Source of the DNA: Linyphia triangularis
Taxonomy: Eukaryota; Arthropoda; Arachnida; Araneae; Linyphiidae
DNA length: 64,000 nucleotides
NCBI GenBank assembly: GCA_963978545.1
Contig: OZ021723.1
Coordinates: 45,027,069 to 45,091,068 of the forward strand
Direction: 5' to 3'
Below, one piece after another: positions 1 through 11,490 of this stretch. The notes under the pieces were generated by a model, which was not told the DNA's origin, did no database searches, and saw nothing but the letters and a program-made list of their open reading frames with translations. The translations under genes and the position numbers were made by a program. Each line of letters begins with the position of its first letter. The first letter of the stretch is position 1.

Positions 1-352
1 CACATCAATACAAGTCGATGTAAATGTAAAAATCTGTTTTCATTACAATATTTTTAAGCAAGGGTCTACTTAGATTCTTAGATATTTAGGGTGCTCCCTG
101 GTGATAGTTGGTATAATTTCGTAATATGTGTTCCTGTCTCCAAGTTAATTGATATTGCCAAACTTTCCACAAATTACAAAGTAATAGTTTACCTTTTTTG
201 ATTCATAAATAAAATACAAGATATAGAGATCGTTCGATTTTTTTTTTTTTTTTACTGTACAAGAGTCATTTGTTTTTGCGATTAAAAAAAACTCTGTGTT
301 AAAATATACTCATAGATTTTTATTTTATTTGGGATTCTTCTAACACAACATT
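1..352. other. AT-rich flank, no gene seen
   Basis: AT-rich sequence with a T tract near 238-254. I see no exon, RNA gene or recognisable repeat before the SINE target duplication that begins at 353. Confidence 0.5.
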
Positions 353-365
353 CAAATAGTAATAC

Positions 366-385
366 GCCGACCAAACGGTATAGTG
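366..385 (+). mobile_element. SINE-1 copy A, 5' piece (split by insertion)
   Basis: This is the first 20 bases of a tRNA-derived SINE (GCCGACCAAACGGTATAG then TG). Its 5' target duplication CAAATAGTAATAC lies at 353-365, and the same 13 bases return at 5199-5211 after the 3' piece of the SINE at 5035-5198. The two pieces are therefore one SINE copy that was later interrupted at its TG by the CACTA-like element at 386-5034. Confidence 0.88.
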
Positions 386-395
386 CACTGTAAAT

Positions 396-610
396 GCTGG
401 TGTCTTAAATTTAGACACAAAATGTCTGAAAAATTCATTTCAGACACATTAGGTGACTTATTTTGCACAAAGGTGGTTTACTTCTTCGAATTTCAGACAT
501 TACACGGGTCTTAAATTGCTTTCAGTCACAACAAGTAACTGAAAATAAGACACTTCGAACCAAATTCAGACATTTCCAAAATTCAGACGCTTCTCGCTTT
601 CAGACAGTAC
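396..610. repeat. Left subterminal AGACA/TGTCT repeat cluster
   Basis: About ten copies of TCAGACA, AAGACAC or their complements lie here, some paired as small inverted repeats (TGTCTTAAA with TTTAGACAC at 401-417; TGTCTG with CAGACAC at 423-447). The mirrored cluster lies at 4855-5020. In CACTA elements such repeats bind the element-encoded DNA-binding protein; that role is inferred here. Confidence 0.75.
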
Positions 611-911
611 GACCATGGGCCGTAGCAATTATATCATTCAAGTTCATTTACCAACTAAAAGGAATACCTTTAAATTTTGAAGGATCCCAAAAAAAGTGTT
701 GTTTTTCACAGAAATCCAAAGTTGTTGTTGTGATTTTCCATGTATCGAACCTGGCAACACTCTCGCCAGTTGAGAAACGTAAACAAAACATGTAGCACAA
801 TTCTCTTGTTGATTAAAACTTCTTAAGTTTTATCGTTGTAATGTTTACTTCTATAACAATTTAATCAACAAGAAAAAGTAAATTATTATTAAGAACTGAG
901 CTCTAGCTATA

Positions 912-1703
912 ATGGATCATTATCTTAAGCCGGAACGGTTCGACGTTGAACCCACGTGCACGGGCGCTGAATCCAGGTGGGTCCACTGGTGCCATTTAAA
1001 GATGAAACCCTACTTAGGAAAGATTTCTATGGCGAACTCTGCCGTTACATCCAGTATTGTCAGATGCGGTAAAGTCACAATTGAATTAGAAAGTCACTTC
1101 TATGCTGAAGTTGAAGTCCTTGTGATGAAAAATTTATGTGCTGACTTCCTTATTGGTCAAGATATTTTAAAACTGCACTCTTCTCTTGTGATCAACTTTG
1201 ATGGTGTTAGGCCTCCCTTAGAAATCTGTGCTTTGACCAAGGCTGATGTCCCACCAGTCTCCTTGTTCTCAAATCTTACGCCTGACTGTAGACCCATTCA
1301 AACAAAATCAAGACGTCTTCCCTCAGAGGATCGCGAATTTATTGCTAAAGAAGTGGGCAGACTCATCAATGAAGGAGTCATCGAACAAAGCAATTCCCCA
1401 TGGAGAGCCCAAGCATTTGTCATCAAAGGAGATAATAAAAATTCTCGAATGGTCCTAGACTACTCCCAGACAATTAATAGATTTACTATGTTGGATGCCT
1501 ATCCGCTTCCCAAAATAGAGGAACTCATCTCCCAGATCGCAACCTATCGAGTTAGCTCACATTCACTCCAAAGTAGTGGGTACCGAACAACTGAATCATG
1601 CTGTCATCTATCGGCGCCTTCAGAAAAATTTACTGCACGACCTCCACACTACCAACTCAGCAAGCAACTTTTTCTCTCACACAACCACTCAACTCTCATG
1701 TAA
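912..1703 (+). pseudogene. Ty3/gypsy retrotransposon fragment (gag start, protease, RT start)
   Basis: A 263-codon open frame begins with a gag-like N-terminus (MDHYLKPERFDVEP), jumps directly into the C-terminal half of an aspartic protease (CADFLIGQDIL) and runs into the start of a reverse transcriptase (SPWRAQAFVIKGD, then LDYSQTINRF and DAYPLPKIEEL). The catalytic DTG of the protease, most of gag, the RT catalytic core, RNase H and integrase are missing. After about 1550 the frame no longer resembles RT. An internal deletion joined gag to protease in frame. No LTRs were found nearby. It lies inside the CACTA-like element and cannot be autonomous. Confidence 0.82.
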
Positions 1704-1819
1704 CAAACTCAACTCGCACACAAGCAACTCAATCGTTCGACCCCTTCGCAACTCACTGCGAAGGGTCTATGTGGTGGTCTCGTGTACAAATGACAGATAC
1801 AACAACTAGGCACTAGTGG

Positions 1820-1950
1820 TTCTTTTTGCCTAGCGGTAAGCATGCCCATCTACTGACCTAGGAGTCCTGGGTTCGAATCCCGTTGGCGCACATTCGCTCC
1901 AGCATAGACAGCAATACGACATTCATTTTCATATGTAATTGTGTTTTTGT
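1820..1950 (+). mobile_element. tRNA-like SINE head, third family
   Basis: A tRNA-like block (TAGCGGTAAGCATGCCC, then GGTTCGAATCC as a perfect box B) lies at about 1833-1885, followed by unrelated sequence and a T tract. The body does not pair like a functional tRNA, so I read it as a SINE head inside the CACTA-like element. Confidence 0.5.
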
Positions 1951-2087
1951 TTTTTTTGTATTTAAAGTGTATTCTCAGCAAAAATTCTATCTATTAAAGC
2001 AAACTTTGTCCAAATTGGTTCTGTAGATCATGAGTTATAGGCCAATATTAACCTATTCCTGATCAATGATTACAACTTCATTTAAAT

Positions 2088-2320
2088 TCTTCCATTTGAC
2101 GGGTACCAGATAAAAATAGCCAATTTGCAGCGATAACTTATTCAAACTAATAACTTCCAATCTATGATAAGGTTTGGTTTGGCAGTCTCCCAAACTAATG
2201 AATAAAAATAAAAGTTCACTAGATCAAAATATTATTTTCGCGTAAACATTTCAGCTTGGCGATAACTACGCCAACTTTCCGACTTAACGGTTTTTGGTAC
2301 CCGTCTAACGGAAAAGTATC
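2088..2320. mobile_element. MITE family A, copy 1
   Basis: Terminal inverted repeats TTCCATTTGACGGGTACCA (2090-2108) and its near-complement ending at about 2312 enclose ~200 bp. The subterminal motifs CGATAACT and ACGCCAAC recur in copy 2 at 36919-37125. No coding capacity. Confidence 0.7.
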
Positions 2321-4849
2321 AAATATTGTTGCCAGAGTTTTCTCACGTACCCAAATGTGTCTTGAGTGTTTTTTTGTTTTTTTTAATATTCAATTGGGGG
2401 TTATAGGAAAAATATTCCTTATTAATCTGATGCAATAAAAGTGTGATCAGAAGTGTTGGTATTGCTTGCCTCTTCTAGAACTGCTGCAACTGCTGAATCA
2501 TGGACGAACGGTATACACTATGTTCTAATTGCCCTTTAATACTGTTACTTCATACTCAATAGCACTTAGCAACATATCCAAACTGAGCATCGTTGCCAAG
2601 CTGTTGGAGCAGTACTCTTTGATTGCATGATATGAGAGTAAGTACTATGTCACAAAAAACATAACTTGAACGCCGAGGGATATTAATGATAACAGTATTC
2701 AAACTTGAAATAATTATGTGCTTGAAGTAGTCAAATGTTTTGATCAGCATTAAAAAGCATTTGTTCACAATAATATATACATGAACAAGTAGAATAGTAT
2801 TTAAGTGACTTGACAATCAATTGCTCAAACTCAGAAATGATTATTTTGATATACACAACGGTCCCCACAACGGCTTCATTCCTAGTGAAAAAGTTGGTTT
2901 ATGTAATATTATTTATCTTATTTTCAGTGCTTTTATTACAGTAAATTTTAATTGATCGATTTCTAAATCACCCTCACAGAATTCTAAATTTTCTGTTTGT
3001 AACATTCAATTACATTTTTGTTGGTTTTGTTGCATATTACAGGTACTAATGATTTTGAAAATATATTTAGCATGATTTGATGTAATTTGGATAAAATTTA
3101 TTGTGTCCTTGAATTTTATTTTATGAATGATCTTATATGTTCCATATTATTACATCTGAGGATATTTATGATATGACCTGCATATTATGAGGACTGGGTA
3201 CTCGATGACAGCATTAAAATCAGAAAAATCAACGCATTTGAAATAAATTGAATATTGGTCAAAATGAAGAAATTTTTTTTACATATGTTGTTCAAACCTT
3301 TTTTAAATTATATTTTAGAAAAAAGTTTATAATAATAGGCTAATAATTTATTAATAATCACTTATTCAAAACTCGATTAAAAAAAAAATTTGCAATGAGT
3401 TGAATTTGGTTACGTTCGTAGAGGAATCTTCTTAAAACTAATAAAAAGTTTTTTTGCTTTTTATTTCTTAGAAATGTCTATATACTACATTAAATATCAG
3501 CTTTCTCAAAATAATAATAGAAAGTTTTTTTATGTGGTAATTTGTTGAGCGTATGAAAATTTGCAATTTTTTAAGTAATAATAATTAAAAACTAAATTGT
3601 ATAGATTTGAATAATATTTTTGATTAATATGTACTTCAGATGTTATATAATTGCCATAAAAAATATCAATTCTATATCTTGCATAGTCTTTTATATGAGC
3701 ATACCAAAAGTTGGAAAATCAACGTTTTGAGAAAACGTGAAAGAACTATAAAAGTTTTAATAACTTGCATGTTTTCCAATTTTAATGTGCTTCAACTCTG
3801 TATTTTGAAGCAGTCATCTTTACAGATATTTCAAATTCCTTTTTTAATTCCCCCCCCCTCCCCCTTTTCTTACATTTTTTTAGGTTTTTTAAATGCCCTC
3901 TCTTCTTTAGCTTCTCAACGATTAACGAAAAGTCGCAGCGATAGGGAAAATTGTTGTAAAAAGGTCCCATCCCCAAATTATTGGAATTTTAATATTATTT
4001 TAGTTTTAGTATGCACTTAATATGTTATTTAATCATAATAACAAATTTCAACTGTATATCTGGCATATTTTTTTTACAAGCATACAAAAATTTGGGAAAC
4101 TGACGTTTTCAGAAACGCAAAAATTTTTGCACAACTTGCATACTTTTCAAATTTAATATACTCTACCTCCATATTCTGAAATGTCTCCTTACAGATACTT
4201 CTATGCCTTCTTGTTTTAATTGTTTATCTTTTATGCATCTTTTAAAGTTTTTTTTTTTTTTGAAAGTCCTATATCTGCTTCAACTATTCGACAATAATTG
4301 AAGCATTGTAGTGTTTATTATGTAGTGTTATTATAGGGAAATGTTATAAACAAGTTAAATTCCCAGATGGAGAATAATTAGATTATTACTGCTTGATTCA
4401 TCATTCAAATAAGTTTATGTTGCCACATAATGTATCTTAGACTTGCCAATGCAACTACTATATAAGTGTTTACATCACGCTTGTTATTTGATGTTCAAAT
4501 TGACTTGTAAAAAGCAACTTAAAACTGTGATACAATCTTGGAAGTCAAACCTTTTCTATTTAAGATTCAGCCACAATACAATGTCCATTTTATCCCAATA
4601 CATATATTTACATTAAGTCCCAAATCCCTTGTTTGGATATATTAATAGTTGTGTGCCTATTATTAACAGTTGTGTTGCAGTTTTGCAATCCCATGCTTAA
4701 ATTTACCAGGAAATTGAAACATAGTCAACAAAAAGTTATTTTGACTTTTATTTTAATAAAAATTTGTAATTTAACACAAGCTCATTTATTGCATTTTAAT
4801 TTAAATAAATGTATTTTTAGCTTCCCAACATCTGAAAGGTAACATAAAC
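2321..4849. other. Interior of CACTA-like element, nothing coding seen
   Basis: AT-rich sequence with poly-T and poly-C runs (C/T-rich near 3850-3870). Short open frames here have no domain-like composition. A transposase gene would be expected in an autonomous element; none is visible. Confidence 0.5.
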
Positions 4850-4854
4850 AACCC

Positions 4855-5020
4855 TTTCAGACACATCAACTGTCTGAAAATATCCCCAATTCAGACAGTC
4901 TAAACGTCTGAAAATACCCCATTTTAAGACACTTCAAGTGTCTTAAAGATTAAGACACCATTTTAGATCTTAAAACAGTGCCACTTGTTTAAGACAATTT
5001 TGTGTCTTATTTTAAGACAT
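4855..5020. repeat. Right subterminal AGACA/TGTCT repeat cluster
   Basis: This is the mirror of the cluster at 396-610: about twelve TCAGACA, TTAAGACA or complementary units, several as inverted pairs (AAGACACTTCAAGTGTCTTA near 4927-4948). Confidence 0.75.
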
Positions 5021-5034
5021 TTCCATTTGCTGTG

Positions 5035-5198
5035 TGGTTAGCGTGCTAGCTTCTAGACCGCGAGGTTGCGGTTTCGAGTCCCGTGTTAGGCATGGGTGTT
5101 TGTAAATGTATGTTGGCTTGTCTAATGACGAATGTTTCGGCGCATTATAGCCCTCGTGTTGCTGACGGCGCCAGATAATCTGAAAACAACCAACCAAC
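5035..5198 (+). mobile_element. SINE-1 copy A, 3' piece
   Basis: This continues the SINE from 385: box A region GGTTAGCGTGCTAGC, box B (one base off GGTTCGAGTCC), then the body with the GGCGC...GCGCC hairpin and the CAACCAACCAACC tail. The 3' target duplication CAAATAGTAATAC is at 5199-5211. Confidence 0.88.
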
Positions 5199-5211
5199 CA
5201 AATAGTAATAC

Positions 5212-5967
5212 ATAAGTTGTTGTACCACTACACATCTACAGTTGCAAACGGGTTTTTATTTATTGTGGGCTAAGGAATAGTGCAGTTAAAAGTTTTCTAA
5301 GAGTGGGACTTTCTGAGTAATTCAGATTTTTTACGCTACAAGAAGAAAAAGTGTTACCATCTACAGAAAAGTTAGTCGTTGATTGATTAAGTCAGGAAAA
5401 TTCCAAATAATTTTTTTCAGGAATTTTTCCAGCTAAATTATGAAACGTTCCATAAGTAACACACAATTATTAGAAGTAAAAAACTTTACTGTAATTTCTG
5501 ATGCAAACACTCTTGGAGTTACTTTAACTTTTAATCTCTACTCGATTTCACTTAATCTTACATTCTGTATGTTGTTTCTTAATTGGGTCCAGAAACAGAT
5601 TCAACATTCCTCCGCTAGTGTATAGTTTTTCCAAATAAAAAAAGCAGGTTAATGTAAATTATTTAAGAACCGACACATTCAGGTACATATGATATGAAAT
5701 TTTACTGAATTTTCAAATCGGTAGCCAAAAACCAATGATTCCTCGAGAAAATCGTTTACCGAAGAATACAGGGGAAGTATTATACAAATTTCTAAACATT
5801 TATCCACCAACCTCCAATATATATATATATATATTTTTTTTTTTTAAAGTTCATGATAAATTCATACATTGTTATACATTGCTATCATATTATTATAGTA
5901 TGGGTACCTTTATCTTGGAATAACTGTAGCCTTCTGGCTACTAATGACGAGAATAATGCATACACTG
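5212..5967. other. No gene seen
   Basis: AT-rich spacer with a short TA run near 5819-5833. No exon signal that I can support. Confidence 0.45.
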
Positions 5968-6165
5968 TAATTTCAGAATGGTTGGCTGGTTTGTACGCTT
6001 AAAGACCTATTTTTATACAAAATGAAGACTGATCAGATCGGGACCTAAAGTCAAACGTGGATTCTGAACCACAACTAACATCCACGCCTAACCCAGGATT
6101 CGAATCCGGTACTTTTGGCATGCTAGGCCAGAGCTCTAACCCCATCGCCATCAGGAGGCTGTAAC
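5968..6165 (-). mobile_element. SINE-2 copy, minus strand
   Basis: Read on the minus strand it starts with a tRNA-like head: box A region GATGGGGTTAGAGCTCTGG and box B GGATTCGAATCC. The body has AGAATCCACGTTTGAC and AAATAGGTCTTTAAGC. The body matches a second, plus-strand copy at about 49985-50115, so this is a family distinct from SINE-1. Confidence 0.7.
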
Positions 6166-6784
6166 GCAGAATGATATTTTAGACAATTCAACACAGCCCA
6201 TAATGTGACAACAATGTAGTACTGGCCAATATTTATAGTACAAGCATGCTCTCCGCACAAAAAGTCATGTACAGATCTATTTTTCTGGTATTCTGATCTC
6301 AATCACGTTGAATTGAAATGGCGTAAACGAGCCAGACCATATCGACTCTCATCCACTCCTTTTTAGAAAAGGATACGAAGACATTCTACCTAAAACTTTA
6401 ACTGATCAACAATTAGTGCACAGGGATACGTGACGAAGCGCCATACATGAGCAAAGCGGATTAAATTTTTGTTCATCCCTTGATTTCAAAAATAATTTAA
6501 ATTTAATTTCATAATGAAATGTTAGTTAAGAGTTAGACATTGAAATTCCCTTCAAATTAATAATTTAAAATCTATAACATGGTATATAGTTCTTTATTCT
6601 TGAGATTTTTGCTGCTTATTCTCTCTACATATAAAAAAATTAACGACAAACGTGTAAAAGTGCATATTTCTGGCTATGCTTATGTGTTCAGGTTGCCGGA
6701 TATTCTGTCAAATTGATATATTTTAAGTAATCTCATTGTAAATACTAAATTAATATATTGAAATTCAGTTTTCTCTTTTTTCAG

Positions 6785-6886
6785 TTGGAAAAATCGTAGT
6801 TATTTCATTTGTACTTTTGATAGTCACTTTCTTTCCTGGTCTTTTTTCGATCATCAGTGAAGATGGAGATGAGTTCAACACCATAG
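6785..6886 (+). CDS. Exon of unidentified multi-pass membrane protein
   Basis: The exon follows a strong acceptor (TTTTTTCAG) and ends at GTACAG. It enters with 2 bases completing a codon and leaves 1 base over. It encodes about 34 residues: a hydrophobic segment (VVISFVLLIVTFFPGLFSII) followed by the acidic loop SEDGDEFNTI. Phase fits the next exon at 7461. I do not recognise the family. Upstream exons were not found and may lie beyond the left edge. Confidence 0.65.
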
Positions 6887-7460
6887 GTACAGGATTTTAA
6901 TGTACTTCATATGGTGTATTTTAAATCTTTGTGTGCGAAATAAGCTTTTGTTTCTTATTAAATAACGTCAGAACACATTAGTTTGGAAATGCATTCACTA
7001 CGACGTAAAACAATTCACCGATAGATCATCCGATCACATTCAGGCCTAACTAACTGATCTCTACTTCCATTTTTTCCCCCCTTTTTTCCTTAAATTTTTT
7101 TTTTTTTTTATGTATATGTTGCTCATACATGAAGCCCAGGGCGTTCTTTGCGCATCAATGTGACATAACTGTTTCTAACTTTTTCCAATACTTATTCTTT
7201 CGAAGTTAATTAGTGAATCGATGTTTAAAGAATGATTTTGATTTGATTAGCGAACTATTATATTAATATTTCTTAATTAATCCATGCAAATTTTGATTTT
7301 AACGAGTGTTCACATCCTAAAGAGTTTTCAATTCTAAAAAGAGTTATTTTTTTAAAATTGAAACACAAGGTAGCATTGCATTTGATATAAGGAATTTGCA
7401 GATCCTAGATGACTTCTGAGGTTAGTGTATTTTGTGCTTCATACTATAAATTGCTTTCAG

Positions 7461-7649
7461 GTGCCTTCCCAAAAACATGGACGTGGAGCATGAAGGACAT
7501 AAAGCTGTCTTTACTAGAGGTGGGATGTGCACTGCCCCTCAGTCATTGCGAATGGCGTCCGTACCACAGAAGAATCTTGTCCTACTTCTTATGTAATATA
7601 TGTGCGGGTATAGTGTGTGCTGCTTTCTTCTATCCCGCATACATCTATG
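7461..7649 (+). CDS. Penultimate exon of unidentified membrane protein
   Basis: Acceptor TTGCTTTCAG and donor GTAAGG bound this exon. It encodes about 63 residues: AFPKTWTWSMKDIKLSLLEV, then LPLSHCEWRPYHRRILSYF, then a second hydrophobic stretch (LCNICAGIVCAAFFYPAYIY). With the exon at 6785 it gives a membrane segment, a Trp/Cys/His-containing loop and another membrane segment. The residue pattern looks strongly protein-like, but I cannot name the family. Confidence 0.7.
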
Positions 7650-8203
7650 GTAAGGAAACAAATAAGAACTGGATGATATTAGTGGTTCTATATTTGAAAG
7701 TTTTCGAACATAGGTTTGAGTAGAATTAATTACAAACTGTAAGTCAAATCTTGCATAACTTACCACGATATGAAATGGTATTAATTTTTCTCGAAAGAGT
7801 GTCTTGTTAAATTTTACAAACATTTTAATCCTCAGCTAAGGCACCAATGCGATGGACGTTATATCCATCGATAACGTGAATTAATGAGACAGTTTGATCC
7901 AAATTCACACGCGAGGGAAAAAAAGTGTTTTTGACGCAATGGGTAAAGGTTTCTGCCTTTCCTGGAAATGCCCCAGTAGCACAAATACCCTGGCCAATAT
8001 CACTCAACATTGGCCAATCTCAATGTTAACAGTTGTAGACTGATCGTTGTTATGGAACTTGGCCAATCTCGCTTAATGCTGGATAAAATATACTGAAAGT
8101 TTTGAAATATTGATGCCCACAGTTTTAAAATTGAAATATATATTTTTGTAAAAAATCCCGGAGGGCTAAAAATATGTTTTGTGATATTTTAGACATGTTT
8201 ATT

Positions 8204-8244
<41 letters not shown>

Positions 8245-9302
8245 CGTGTATTTTGGAACGATGCTCGAGTTTAGGCCAGGATTGACCAATCTTCCAAAAC
8301 TCCTGTTTTTGACATTGATCAATACTGTTGTTCCACCTGGGTGTCGAGCTATGGAAGATTTGACTTATGATTTGCAGTTCAATCCTTTCATTATACATTT
8401 TTCCGAATTTTTTTTGGCTAAATAGTAGCTACCCATCAGTCAGATCTTCGATTTCCTATTTATTTTTGACATTGGAATTCTAGGACATTAAATTTGTGGT
8501 AGTCTCAAATATAAATTCAAAAATTAACATGTGCTCTCTAACTTTAAGTTCGATAGCTTGTTAGACGTACCTTTAGGGAAGGAACTTGCAGTAGGTGTTT
8601 ACACAGTTTGCACCGGATTTTCACAAGGAGAAGACTTGTTTCTAATTTAGCATTTATTTTATATAAAAATAGAATTTCTATTTTATTAAACCACTAAAAA
8701 ATTCGACGTAATGATGAAATAACTTACAAACTCACCATCCATGAAAATTTAGAACTTTTCTAGCTTAAAACAGAAGTTTTAAACTTTCATACAAAGAATA
8801 GAAATATTAAGGACTGACAAGGTGGCGTGGGTGTAAATTTATCTAAAGTCCAATTAACGGCTGCGCAATTTGTGGTTAAAATTCCAGGTGACTCGATTAA
8901 TCTTAAGAAGGCTGCTTTTGAAAATCAATAGACGCGATGAAGACAGAAAATATCACGTATATTCTCACTTATAGGACCTTCCGCAATGTTTCTACTATTC
9001 TAGCCTTAAATGCAGAACAGTTGCTCTTGCAGTAAAGCATTTCTCTGTTCAAATTCGTATAACAATCTTCAATTCATATGTTGTTGCTAAAGTGAAGTAC
9101 AGTCCTCATATTGCTTTTGTGGAAAAATCCAAACAGATTAAATTTGTAGTTTTTTTCTTTGACTTATCATTTATGAAATTGTTCATATTGATAACAATAT
9201 ATGGAAAGTTTTTACAGAAAAATTCAAGTTGAACAATGTGCATTTCTAAGAATAATAACTACACTTTTACTATTTATTTAGTAACTTATTTTAATGTTTC
9301 AG
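7650..9302. other. Last intron of membrane protein gene
   Basis: AT-rich intron with a poly-A tract at about 8210-8242. Repeats of TGGCCAAT occur at 7990-8070. No element boundary or other exon seen. Confidence 0.45.
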
Positions 9303-9376
9303 GATACTTATTGCCTTTGCCTTCCTTGAGCTACTTTCCAATAATCCGAATTGGCCGTTGGGACATGGTGCATTGA
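9303..9376 (+). CDS. Terminal exon of unidentified membrane protein
   Basis: Acceptor AATGTTTCAG leads into 23 codons and a TGA stop at 9374-9376. The C-terminus reads YLLPLPSLSYFPII then RIGRWDMVH. The split glycine codon (G from 7649 plus GA) keeps frame, which is good evidence that the three exons belong together. Confidence 0.65.
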
Positions 9377-9406
9377 TGTCAATTTCTAAGAAAGATATGT
9401 ACTGAT

Positions 9407-9412
9407 AATAAA
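9407..9412 (+). terminator. Poly(A) signal AATAAA
   Basis: A canonical AATAAA lies 31 bases after the TGA of the membrane-protein gene and marks the likely 3' end of its transcript. Confidence 0.6.
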
Positions 9413-10900
9413 GATCTATGAAAACAGCTTAAAATAATCGATGTAGAAAATTTCTTTTTATAAACGAAACTTAAGTTTTTCCCCCTAATTTTCATTGATT
9501 GGATTTCAATACGAATATCTCTTGTTTACTATTATAAGGATTAACTAAAGTATTGAATTATTACTGTGTGCATAATGGCATGTCTGGAGGGTCAGATTCA
9601 TTGAATAACTTTTCTAGACATGATGCTCTAATTTTGAAAATTATAAATGGTGGACATAAATTAGTGTTGAAAAAGTGTTTCAACAGGTCTGTATAGCACT
9701 ATACAAATCAATTGGAAATAAGAATGCTATATTTTTACTACGGGGAGGGGGGGGGGTAGTTCTATTACGTTATGCAGCTTCATCGGAACTCCATTGTTCA
9801 ACTAATTTGTATTCACTATTCAGTTATATGTGCGACATTTCATTAATCTTTCCGTCCCTGTGGCTATTTGGATGTATATTAGTTTTACAGCGTTTTTCAA
9901 CAAAAGAAGCCATCAAATAACATTTCTTCTGATAAAAACCGAAATTTTATTCGTTTCTCAAGATAGTTTAAAAAATGTATTTATAGCTTAAAAAATTAAT
10001 TGTTCATATTATTTTTCCAAGAATAATGTAGTTTTTCAAGTAATTATTTTTATTTGATAAGGTAAAAATTAGTTTGGACGTTTTCTTGCCAGTCTTTTGG
10101 TCCTGAGATTTTGTTGCCACTCAAATTTCGTTCAGGTATTAAACGTTAAACATGGATGTAATAGACAATGTTATTAAAAAATGCTTTGAAATAAAATATA
10201 TTGATTGCTTCTCATTTTGGAAGTTTTAAATCGATCGTTAGACTATAATTAGAGATAGTTTGAGAGCGAAAGCAAAAGCAAAAATTGTGATTTTCATATT
10301 ATGGTAGTCTTTTTTTCAACGAACGATATGGTGTAATGATTTGAAACAAATTACAATTTATATGTTGTAATCTCATACCATTTAGATCGATTATTGGTAA
10401 TGAAATGTTTTCTTGAACTGGTTAAAATACCAGATTTCGTCAAATTTGCCATCATTGCTTTTTTTTTATATAAGAAAATGTGTATCATTTTGGACATTAA
10501 AAACAATTTTTTAAAAGAAAATTCAATTCAACACTGAAAGCATAAATTATTCAGTAAATTACTCCAAAATTGATTTTTTGTTTTTTTGTTTTTGTTATGT
10601 TCAAAAATAGAAGTTGGCAATCGATACTGCTGGAGTGGTTCATAATAATGATACTGATGCAACATTACCTTAAACTGTTGAAGTTGTTGTGAACTTCTCA
10701 CGTCAATGCCACATAAATGCGACATGATCATTCATTACATGAGACTTCCATACACATGTCACTCATTAATTCATTTATGTCAAACTGTTGATCACGGATC
10801 ATGATCCGTTCTTATGTGAACATTTTGGTAAAACACAAAATCAATACCAATCACATGAAATATATGACTACTAAACTACTCATATGAAAGAAAGAAAAAA
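9413..10900. other. Intergenic, no gene seen
   Basis: AT-rich spacer. It holds a perfect 16-bp palindrome, ACGGATCATGATCCGT, at 10794-10809 and a G run at 9743-9756. Confidence 0.45.
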
Positions 10901-11490
10901 CTAGAGGTGTGGAACAAAGCACAACTTACAATTACACTTGATCATGGTCACTGCATTTAAATTTGCCTTGGATGTAAGTTAATTTTTTCATATTTTCATT
11001 AATTAAAAATGAGTGGTCGTTTTGACCATATTTTTGGCAATAAGTGTTACATTAGAAAAAAAGAAGAAAAAACAAAACAAAAAAGACCCCCCCGAAAAAT
11101 GACGAAGTTCGGGATATGATTTATAAATGTTTCATTATCCTTTCTTGTAAGTTAAACAGAGAATAAACAGTTGTTGATTGGCTATGCTCAAAATAAGTGA
11201 ACTCAGTGTTAAAACGGTCGTTTTTCTTTCTCTTGCGCCTTTACCGCGTTACTACTGTAATTTCAGTGATGGGGATGTTTAGAACACCTTAAAAGGCATT
11301 ACCATAGCGATTTTGATCCAAATCGTTAGAATCGTTTGCTTGCTGAAAAACATACATTTTCTAATTACAGCTACCTTATGCGCATGCGCAATTTTGACGA
11401 AAACTGTAATTACAGGTTCCATGGCCACATTTAACCCGTATACCAAAGTTAAACATCGTAGGTCAATTCGTTCAGGAGTCATTGTCGTAT
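10901..11490 (+). repeat. Dispersed ~600-bp repeat R1, copy A
   Basis: It starts CTAGAGGTGTGGAA and shares ordered blocks with the copies at 18551-19164 (minus), 35011-35661 and 39561-40187: CACAACTT.CAATTACACTT near the start, TTTAGAACA.CTTAAAAGGCATTAC in the middle, and AACATCGTAGGTCAAT near the end. It has no clear open frame and its class is unknown. Confidence 0.7.

Larger units (their letters stand above)
386..5034. mobile_element. CACTA-like DNA transposon, non-autonomous, 4.65 kb
   Basis: The element begins CACTG and ends in the complement of CACAG. Its outer ~40 bases form imperfect terminal inverted repeats sharing AAATG, TGTCTTAAA and AGACACAAAAT. It sits inside a SINE between two copies of TG (384-385 and 5035-5036), a 2-bp target duplication. 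CACTG/CACTA termini, a 2-3 bp duplication and dense short subterminal repeats are the hallmarks of the CACTA (EnSpm) superfamily. No CACTA transposase was recognised inside. The interior holds a broken gypsy fragment, a tRNA-like head and a MITE, so this is probably a non-autonomous or internally replaced copy. The superfamily call is inference; the borders are seen directly. Confidence 0.8.

Noticed and set aside
5037..5110. tRNA-like sequences in SINE-1 copies as functional tRNA genes
   Set aside because: They keep box A/B but lack a proper acceptor stem, all four copies continue into the same non-tRNA body, and they have target duplications, so they are SINE heads.
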